64,000 nt of DNA, from contig JAJNNY010000016.1 of NCBI GenBank assembly GCA_022453515.1, forward strand, positions 558,001 to 622,000, read 5' to 3'. The DNA is from Astrocystis sublimbata. Lineage: Eukaryota; Ascomycota; Sordariomycetes; Xylariales; Xylariaceae. Below the pieces are notes generated by a model. The model searched no databases, was not told where the DNA came from, and was given only the letters and a program-made list of their open reading frames with translations. Below, piece by piece: positions 55,473 to 64,000 of this stretch (position 1 is the first letter of the stretch; each line of letters starts with the position of its first letter). The translations under genes and the position numbers were made by a program.

Positions 55473-58400
55473 ATGTATTCCAATTCCAACTCCTACCAGT
55501 ATGGCGCCCCTTACGGCCAACAACAACCGTCGCAACAGCCGGGGCAGCAACCCGGGCCCTTTGCTCCCCAGCCCACCGGATATGGCCAGACGCCATTGAC
55601 CCAGCAGTATACGGGCTTTCCGGGTGCCCAGGGCATGCCGCCGCAGCAGCCGGGGCTCCAGCCTCAATACACCGGCTTCCCTGGACCGGCGCCTCAACAG
55701 CAGGGCTTCCAGACGGGCGCGCCGCCCATGCCGCAAATACCCCAGCAGTATCAACAGCAGTTCAACCAGCAACAGCAACAGCAACAGCAACAACAGCCTC
55801 AGAGCTCGTTCTTATCGCCGAACAACCCGCCCCCTTCGACGGCACCCTCCGCGCCCTCTATGAAACCCCAGCCCACGGGCTTTACCGCGATGGCCGCGTC
55901 TTTCCGTACTGGAGGCGCACCCGAGGCGCCGTCTGCTGCCGCGACGACGCCTCGGAAGACCAACAAGATCCCCAATGTGAGGTTGTCGTTCATCACCGCA
56001 CAGGACCAGACCAAGTTCGAGACGCTGTTCAAATCAGCGGTTGGAGAGAACAATACCACCATGTCTGGTGAGAAGGCCCGTGATCTTCTTCTACGATCAA
56101 GGCTTGATGGAGATTCGTTATCTCATATATGGTACGATTAAGGATGCTATCTTGAAACCTCGAGTCCATTATCAAGCTTACACCCTACGCAGGACACTCT
56201 CGGACACGACCCGAGCCGGCGAGCTCCATTTCCCCGAATTCGCACTTGCCATGTACCTCTGCAACCTGAAGTTGGTTGGCAAACCTTTGCCCGGAAGCCT
56301 GCCCGAAAATATAAAAAACGAGGTTTCAAGCATGGTGGACATCATCAACTTTAGTATCGCCGAGGAGGCAGCCTCGGGAAGCGCAACCAATGCTCCAGAT
56401 TTTGCCACGAGACAGAACACGGCCACTCCTACAATACAACATCCACAGCCGCAACCCCAAGCCTCAAACTCTCAACTTCTACAGGCACAAATGACTGGAT
56501 ATCCTGGCCAGCAGATGGGTATGCAGTCTCAACAGACTGGTTTCCCTGGTGGAATGAACAACCCACAGCCCACGGGATATAGTGGTCCCCGGCCGCCGAT
56601 GCCTCCTATGCCTACTGGCTTCTCGGGAGGGCTATCTCCAGCACCCGCAGCACCGTTGAACGCCCAACCAACTGGGCGACCTGGCCAATGGGGTTTGGTC
56701 AACACGCCTGCGTCAGGTTTACCCAATATCGATGCTTTGCAAGCTCGTATGATGCCTCAAGCGGGTCGTGAGCAGCAAAGCTATACGACTGCTGGACTAT
56801 CGGGTAATGCTGTTATTCCTTGGGCAATCACCAAGGACGAGAAGACCCGATATGATCAACTATTCCGGGCCTGGGATGGCCTTGGCAAAGGCTTCATTGG
56901 AGGCGATCAGGCAATCGAAATTATGGGCCAAAGTGGTCTGGATAAAACGGATCTTGAGCGAATTTGGACGCTCTCTGATAATGGAAACAAAGGCCGTCTC
57001 GACCTGGATGAGTTTGCCGTAGCCATGCATCTGATCTACCGTAAGCTCAACGGTTATCCTACACCCAATACGCTGCCCGCAGAACTCGTGCCACCGTCGA
57101 CGAGAAAGATTACCGAGTCTCTCGGTACCATCAGGTCCATGTTGAACCAGGAATCGGACATCCGCAAGTCATCAGGGGCTTCGCTTCTCCCACAAAAGAC
57201 TGGTGTCAGTTATATGAAGAGCCACTCATTCAGAGGTGGAAATGCCGGCGCTAGCGCCGGCAGGAAAGACGGTACGATCTTCAGGAATAATGACGATGAC
57301 GTGGGATATAAATCTAGTGCGAGGCGTAGGGTTGGGAACGCATCGCCCCGTCCGGACTCACCTGCATCTGTTGCTTCTAACGATGATCTTTCCCTTGAGC
57401 AGCTCAGGAAGAAAATCCGCGAAAAGCAGGTCATGTTGGACGCCATGGACTTCAAAGACGAGGCCGCTGCGGAGGAGGATGACATTCTCGACAGACGCGA
57501 TCGACGAGAGGCAGAGGAGCTTTATCGCCGCATACGCCGAATACAGGACGATATAGATGCTCACCCAGATGCCGTGCTTGTCAGTGGTGATTCCGACGCC
57601 GAGCGGCGGGCGCTTAAACGGCAATTGCAGAATCTAACTGATAAAATTCCCGAATTGGCATCACAAGTCCGAAAAACAGAGAAGGCTGTAGCGGATGCAA
57701 AATTGGAGCTATTCCGGCTGAGAGATGCCAAGGCTCACCCTGGCAGTGCTTCTGCCATCGTTGGGACTGGACCTGGTGGTACAGTAACCGAGTCGGATCG
57801 CTTAAAGGCCAGGGCAAAGGCAATGATGCAACAACGCACTGCTGCGCTAACGGGAAAGAAGGTGGATGTTGGCAGTGAAGATCTTGACGCACCTAAGCGC
57901 CTCGAGGAGGAAAGCATCAAAGCAAGGACCGAAAAGGAGAACAACGAGCGGATGGTGCGCGATGTTGAAGATAGTGTGCGGGATTTCGCCACAGGCATTG
58001 AGGATAATCTCAAAGAGGGTGGCCAGACCTCTACCAACGAACACGAGAAACGCCGCTGGGAGGATGCACTGGGTGTAGAGGATGAAGTTCGTGACTTCAT
58101 TTTCGACTTACAGCGGTCAAGCCGATCTTCTCGTATTAGGGCTCAGGATAAGAACGGTGGGCGAGCAGCGACCACTGAGCCTGTCCGAGCGGAAGCACCA
58201 CCAACACGGCTCGAGAGCCCTCTTTCAGCTGGTCGTACCTCTACCCCTCCCGTGTCTCAATCCCCTGCACCAAGCGGGGGTTCCTACTCTTCTTATAAAA
58301 CTCCTGAAGAACGGGCCGCTTTTATCAAACAGCAGGCGGAGCAGCGTATGGCCGAACGTCTTGCTGCACTAGGCATCAAGGCGCCATCCAAGCCAGGGGA

Positions 58401-59891
58401 AACGGCTTCACAGCGAATGGAGCGCGAAAGATCGGAACGCGCGGCTAAGCTTCGCCAAGCCGAGGAGGAAGACGCCCGCCGCGAGGCCGAACGCCAGGCA
58501 CGGATCGCCGAGGAACAGGGTGTCCCTCCACCTGCTCCCAAGGCAGAAGCTAAGAAACCGCCACCGCCACCTGCTAGGAAAGGAACCAAGCATGAAGATA
58601 CAACGAAGAAGACCCAGGAGGAAGAGGCGGCAAGAAAAGCCGAAGAGGAGCGTATTGCTAAAGAGCAAGCGGACCAAAGGCGCGCTACGCAAGAATTGGA
58701 GTAAGTCAGCCATTATTAGCTGGATGAATCGACTACTAACGGGGGCTGTATAGGGATGAAGCAAAGCATCAGGAGGATGACTTGAGAGACGAGCGAGAAG
58801 CTGCTTCTGCTCGTCTGAAAGCTTTAGAGGAGCAAGTTCGGCAGGGCAAACTCAAGAAGAAGGAGGAGAAGGAAAAGAAGAAAGCCGCAATGGCTGAGGC
58901 TAAAGAGAAGGAGGCTAAGTTGGCCGCCCAGAGAGCCGAAATCGAAGCTGCGCGCCAAAAGGAGCTTGAGCTTCAGCGACAGCTTGAAGCAATGGACGAA
59001 GACGACTCGTCATCTGACGAGGAGGATGGTCCTCAGCAGATCACACCACAAGCGTCTACGCCAACGCATGGTGGCAGTCAGCTCGGCAGCCAGGAGCTTG
59101 AGCGCAAGGCTACCCCACCTCCTGCTCCTGCGCCGCCCGTCGTATCACCGCCTTCTGCCGTCACAAGTCCGTCTGGTGAGAAAGAGAGCCGAAACCCTTA
59201 CTTCCGCATGATGTCGCAGTCATCGGAGTCATCGGCAACACCACCAGCACCTACGGCCACTCCATCGGTTGCTCCCGCCCCTGTGCCCCCCTCACAACCT
59301 AAGGCATCCACTAATCCTTTCCACCACTTGTCGCAACCCTCATCTGCCCCGTTAAACCCACAACCGACCGGTAATATCTACCGGAAACGTGCCGAAACTG
59401 ACGATGAATGGGGCTCGGACAACGAGGAGTCTGATGATGATTCCGAGGACGAGCGACCTGCTGCTGGGGCTGCGCAGCTGGCATCTTTGTTGTTTGGTTC
59501 CATGGGTCCTCCTCGACCTTTGTCAGCTACTGGCGATAGATCTAGGGGAGCCTCTCCGGCCGTTCAATCGCCACCATTCAGCCCTCCGGCACCAGGTGGA
59601 AGCTTCACAGAGCCACCGGCTGCCCCTCCCCCGCCACCTCTGCCAGAGTCGAGTCCATCGGCTCCCCCTCCGCCACCTCCAATGCTGGATACTGGCGCAC
59701 CATCCGGTCCTCCTCCGCCACCACCAATTCCTGGTATGGCTCCGCCCCCTGCTGCTGGAGGTGCCCCTGCCCCACCATCAGGTGGTCGCCCTGCTGCTCT
59801 CTTAGGTGATATCCGCATGGGCAAGGCGCTGAAAAAGACCCAGACAAAGGATAGGAGTGCATCAACCCTCCAAGGCCGGGTCTTGGACTAG
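55473..59891 (+). CDS. PAN1: Pan1, EH-domain endocytosis and actin-patch protein
   Basis: Three exons, 55473-56131, 56193-58700 and 58754-59891, give 1434 residues. Pan1 scaffolds early endocytic sites and activates the Arp2/3 complex at cortical actin patches. In order: Gln/Pro/Gly-rich N terminus with PTGY/TGFP repeats (to about 150); first EH domain (about 165-265, split by the 61-nt intron); a second PTGY-rich linker; second EH domain (about 440-545, [13 protein letters not shown] and [16 protein letters not shown]); Ser-rich stretch; long coiled coil (about 610-1010); Lys/Glu-rich region; and a Pro-rich C terminus with PPPPPP runs and a WH2-like [13 protein letters not shown]. Intron 2 (58701-58753) is 53 nt with a GTAAGT donor. 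Both joins are phase 2. Length matches fungal Pan1 (about 1400). A CAG-type run codes ten or more Gln near residue 100. Confidence 0.94.
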
Positions 59892-60832
59892 ATAGCCCCA
59901 TTACTTTTCAACACTCGCTATTTGAACTCTTTCAGTGTGTGCTCCAACCGTGGAGAAAGATGGTGGCTAGACCCGAGTGGTTATTATTCTGGATTGATTG
60001 TATTAATCGACAGCTTTGTATGTACGTTTTCAACTTGAGATCAAATTCACCTTTCTCAACATTTTGAGCGCCTCACCATAATGTCATCGCCGATCTTGTC
60101 TGTTGCGCTGCAACATCTTTCTGCTATTATTCGTATACAATGTAAGTGTCTAGTTGCCGATGGGCATGTGTCGGGATAAATCGTCTGGGATGTGCCTGCA
60201 TTATTGATACTACATTGTATGTATACAATACTTCCAAACGTCAACAAGAGCTACAAACGCCATCTGGCCATTCGGTGGATGCCCGCTCATGAGTGTGATA
60301 TTACAGTGACGAGTTCGCTACTAAAGCGAATAGTAGTCTGGAATTCGCTGCCAGGATGAAGTTACATTGTGTGGCTTGTTAGGTACTGTCCTTTGCGTAG
60401 TCCTCTTGACTTACGTCACAGAGCCAACCAAAGGTCTGATCATCACAATCAATACCTTTCTAATTCCTCTTGGCAATGGGGTATCCTCCCGACGAAGAAG
60501 TATAATCTTTCATCGTGAGCGAATGTTTAGGTGCCGTAGTCTGAAATTTGTCATCAAAATAGGTCTCTTCGGCGATAACGTACATGTATTAGAAATCTGG
60601 AATATTCGTTAATGGGAGGGAAAAACGTCTTGTCCAACGACATATTTAATAGCAGAGATCTCGCTAAGTAGTAGCCATTCGATACTTACACACTCGGCTG
60701 GAGTGCATAGACACGTTTGAAGCCAGCATCAAATCTACACCTCCAGCCAAACCTAATAAAAAATCGAAACCCCCTTTATAAAAAAGAAAATCGAAGAAAA
60801 GAATTGACCTGTTGATAGCTTGAGCTTAGACA
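59892..60832. other. Intergenic region between PAN1 and the NmrA-like gene
   Basis: 3' flank of PAN1 and promoter of the next gene. An 81-codon frame at 60367-60612 has no family features. Nothing else is recognised. Confidence 0.55.
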
Positions 60833-61960
60833 ATGTCAGACTCTTTCTCTCAGCAGCGCATTCTCATAATCGGCGCCGGTGAGCTCGGCACCGCAATGCT
60901 AGAAGGCTTAGTCCGGAGCCGGCACTCCGCGCCGTCTTCTATCACGATATTACTTAGAGCCTCTACAATCGATAGCACAGATACTGACAAGCGCCGTGCC
61001 AATGCGCACTTGGTTTCGCTGGGGGCATCGTTGACTGCGGGCGACATTGTGAACGATGGCGAGGAGCACCTCGCCAGCATATTCGCCCGCTATGACGCCG
61101 TCATCGTCTGCAGCGGGTTCGGGTTCCCGCCTGGCACGCAGCTTCGCATCACAAAAGCGGTGCTGAGGGCAGGCGTCGAGAGATACTTCCCATGGCAGTG
61201 GGGAATTGATTACGATATCGTCGGAGAAGGGTCTGCGCATGATTGTAAGCATCCAACTTACCCTTCAGCTCAAACAACTAGCAATATGGTACCTGAAGCA
61301 GAGCGCTCATCCTTTTTCTTCTTCTCTAGTATTTGACGAGCAGCTCGAGGTGCGGAAGTTGCTCCGGGCACAGAGCGAGGTAGACTGGGTGGTCGTCAGT
61401 ACGGGCTTGTTTGTGAGGTTAGTTCTTCAATAAGCAAACATTCTGGGCAAGGCGAGTTCAGCGGCCAACCCATAGCATAGTCCTGACATTGGCTTGTTAA
61501 CTTAAATGATGCACAATTTAGCTTCATATTTGTCGCTGCCTTCGGCCCCGTCGATCTCGGGACCAGGACGCTACGTGCCCTTGGCAGCTGGGACAGAACA
61601 CAGCTTAGCGTGACGACACCAAGAGACATCGGGCGTGTCGCGGCCGAGATCGTGTATGATCCCCGAGATATCCACCGCCAAATCGTCTTCGTGGCGGGCG
61701 ACACGGTCAGCTACGGGGACGTGGCGGATCTGGTGCAGAAGAGATTTGGAGGTCAATGGAGGAGAGAGTTGTGGGACATGAGGACTCTGAAGCAGAGACT
61801 TGACGAGAACCCCGACGACCACTGGGCCAAGTATCAAAATATCTTTGGGGAGGGACGAGGGGTGGCGTGGGACATGGCGGACACGGTGAACGTGCAACGT
61901 GGGTTGGAGATGCAGACTGTCGAGCGATATCTACAAGACATGAAGGACTTGGAGGAGTGA
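60833..61960 (+). CDS. NmrA-like / isoflavone-reductase-type NAD(P)-binding protein
   Basis: Three exons, 60833-61244, 61330-61417 and 61522-61960, give 312 residues. It belongs to the atypical short-chain dehydrogenase group that includes NmrA and the plant isoflavone/aromatic alcohol reductases. The Rossmann motif is RILIIGAGELGTAMLEGL at residues about 9-26. Further family features are an ICSGFGFPPGTQ segment after the fourth strand and YFPWQWGIDYDIVG near residue 125. The typical catalytic Lys of true isoflavone reductases is not evident, so activity or a redox-sensor role is open. Introns are 85 and 104 nt, with GTAAGC and GTTAGT donors and TCTAG/TTTAG acceptors. The joins are phase 1 and phase 2 and restore SFIFVAAFG. 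No metabolic cluster surrounds it. Confidence 0.85.
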
Positions 61961-63476
61961 GGATCGGTTGGAGTTGACGATGATGATAACAATGCGAGCT
62001 ATATAAGTCAACACCATTGGACTACAATGAGTCTGGGGAATAAATAAACAAAACCATCACAGGCTCACAGCTCGGATCGAGTACTTACTTACCTGGGTAA
62101 GTATGTATTAAAGAATTGTCACGAACGAGTGGACCTATAAATTACTAATTCCATGTGATTCCTGGTGTTATCAAGGTTGGTGATGACACTGCCTGATAGG
62201 ACCAATGAATGAAATATGTACCCCGCGGCAAGGAAACCTTGAACCATCGAGCGCTTGGAGTAAACCCTAGGATGCGTGCCTGGGGGGCCAGTAATGATAT
62301 CATAACAGGGAAATCTATCTACATACCCCTAGGCATCTAGGGTCACGTAAGTATATAGTGACACTATCTATCTATCTGCATGTTTGTGCTTGGCTTGGTT
62401 TCCTTAACAACAGAGACAAAAGTCGGCACAGGAAGAGCATGTAGAAGCTAGCAACGGAAGGAGGAATAATGCCTTGCATGCAGCCAGGGCACTTTACGGA
62501 ATGACTGAGGCGGAATCGAGGAGGGATATTGAATGCTACTCCATTAGGAAGCGGGAACGTACCATGATTGGATCAATCAATTGGCCACCAACGCAGGACC
62601 GACGCGGCTTGGAGCGCTTCAGTGGGCCTGGTGGGCGGGCCAGGCGGGGGTCCGAGATCTGAAACATGGGCGTTGCCGTGGAGACAGAATAAACATCAGC
62701 ACGCGGATGGGCTGATGAGCCAATGGAGGGAGCACCTGCACCGTTGCTGCACATGCACAACAGAAGCACACTGCAGTGACCTGCACCTGCACCTGTGCAA
62801 CACCCAACTTCTGCTGCTGCTGAGCTTTAGCACCTAGTACAGTATCTACGCTACCTACCGCCGCGTACTTTAGCGGTAGGCACGATGTATGTATGCTGCA
62901 AGTCTGCAACCTGATCTGCCAACCTGATTGTTGATCTCCATCCCGCCCGATTACCCAATTGCCTCTCCCCCAACTAAGATCCCCCCCTCCATTTAGTCGC
63001 AGCGCTGCCTCTTGAGTTTGTTATCTCCAACACCTCTTCGACTGGCTCGTCGCAGCTGTTCGTCATCGCACCTACATATGCGTATGCATACGCGCGCAGC
63101 ACCACTTACTACTACTACCACGTACCACTTACCAGCAGTGTTTTGCTCGTCTGCCATGCCTCGTTCCGTCCAGCACTCCCACATCTCGGCTGCTTGAAAA
63201 AAACACAAGCGCGTCCACACTCGTTACCCCAATCCACGTCGCATCCTCACCGTCACTGGCGTGCCTTTCGATAGCGAGAAGCTGCCGCATGACCAGTCGC
63301 CTGCGCTTCTACTTTGCATCCCACTCGAACGAACCCCGACGCCATTGCACACAAGTGCAACCCACCCCCCGCCAACGAGCCCCAGCACACACAAGATACA
63401 CAAGACACAAGACAGGCTCACTCCTGAGCCACAACGCGTGCGCGCCTTACATACCCGGCCCGGACCCCTCCTCACC
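61961..63476. other. Intergenic region upstream of ASE1
   Basis: About 1.5 kb without a gene. It contains one TACCTGGGTAAG-like motif near 62085, a CTATCTATCTAT run near 62366, and a CACCTGCACCTGCACCTG-like repeat near 62777-62800. The last 400 bases are C-rich and probably form the ASE1 leader. Confidence 0.55.
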
Positions 63477-64000
63477 ATGGACGCCAGTTATCTTTCCCAG
63501 CAGGTTAACAGCATCATTGGCCAGCTCCATGGCTTGTTCGACGAGATTGGCGTGCCGAACCATGATCGCGACAACCGGGAGGCCGAGGTAAGAACCTTGC
63601 AGCATTCCGTTGGCGGTTTTGTGTGTGAATGCTAACGTGTCGGTGCTTAAGCTCTTCGCGGCGCTCTCTGAAACGCTGAACAACCAGGTGAAGGTGGTGA
63701 CTGCCGAAAAGAAGGAAATGCTTGACGAGGCAGATCGAATCATTACCTTGATCCGGCAAATGGAAGTATCTCTGGACGATTCTAAGGCACAGCGCAACCC
63801 AGATGACGACGACCTCCAAGTGACGTATCCCCTCACCCAGTGCCTGAAGGTGCTGAGGGAAAAGTACATGCAGATCAGCAAACTGCACCGTGAGCGATTT
63901 GAGCAAGTGAAGAGTGAGTTTAGACACTTCTCCGCCCCAACAAAACGGCAAATGCGTCGTGTACTGTTTTTGCGATTCTGACTGTCCCTCGATCAGAGCT
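63477..64000 (+). CDS. ASE1: Ase1/PRC1/MAP65 microtubule bundler (5' part, cut by window edge)
   Basis: Exons 63477-63587 and 63652-63913, then a third beginning at 63997, run off the right edge. Ase1 cross-links antiparallel microtubules in the anaphase spindle midzone. The 124 visible residues show the family N terminus: a QQVNSIIGQLHGLFDEIGVPNHDR-like opening (given here only to its first conserved words), then LFAALSETL, VTAEKKEML and LHRERFEQV in a predicted coiled coil. The first intron (63588-63651, 64 nt) has a GTAAGA donor, a GCTAAC branch site and an AAG acceptor, phase 0. The second (63914-63996, 83 nt) has a GTGAGT donor and an ATCAG acceptor, phase 1. It joins A to AG, giving Lys-Leu as in relatives. 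Most of the protein, including the microtubule-binding spectrin domain, is outside the window. Confidence 0.9.

Noticed and set aside
1..64000. CRISPR arrays, operons, ribosome binding sites and riboswitches
   Set aside because: Intron-rich eukaryotic genes with separate promoters; no regularly spaced direct repeats or bacterial signals were seen. No tRNA or rRNA gene could be recognised by eye either, but a covariance-model search was not possible.

Overview
The window is nuclear DNA of a filamentous ascomycete, most probably a member of the Sordariomycetes. The evidence is short introns of about 47-240 nt with GTRNGT donors and CTRAC-like branch sites, STE14, PFS2, PAN1, ASE1, PacC and PEX17 homologues of filamentous-fungal type, a pogo/Fot1 transposon with C-to-T decay typical of repeat-induced point mutation (RIP), and abundant intergenic TACCTAGGTA palindromes. 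No assignment below class is attempted.

Layout. 0-6 kb: SEC63 (cut by the left edge), the STE14 prenylcysteine methyltransferase, a maltose/galactoside-type O-acetyltransferase, and a small three-exon TMEM170-like membrane protein gene with very short exons. 6.7-20.3 kb: an accessory block with an F-box protein whose frame shifts near its 3' end, a large killer-toxin-type GH18 chitinase gene (minus strand) divergent from a multi-LysM secreted protein gene (plus strand), both carrying frame breaks, and a complete but RIP-degraded Fot1/pogo element. 20.5-34.5 kb: conserved genes for PEX17-like, a Zrt3-type ZIP transporter, NUC1 nuclease, PFS2 and a DGAT1/sterol acyltransferase. 34.7-36 kb: a relic of an adenylation domain. 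37.3-50.3 kb: an MFS transporter, a TPR-J-domain co-chaperone, an EF-hand light-chain-like protein and the pH regulator PacC. 50.3-55.5 kb: a long gene-free stretch whose PacC-proximal part is packed with GCCARG hexamers. 55.5-64 kb: PAN1, an NmrA-like reductase and the 5' end of ASE1.

The housekeeping genes read intact once introns are placed, whereas every accessory gene in 6.7-20.3 kb and at 34.7-36 kb is broken. The chitinase and LysM genes share a 0.9 kb divergent promoter. Subgroup C chitinases are known to sit beside LysM genes, so the pair probably acted together on chitin of a target organism before it decayed, unless the indels are assembly errors. Exon boundaries below were worked out by eye from splice signals, frame and protein-family continuity.
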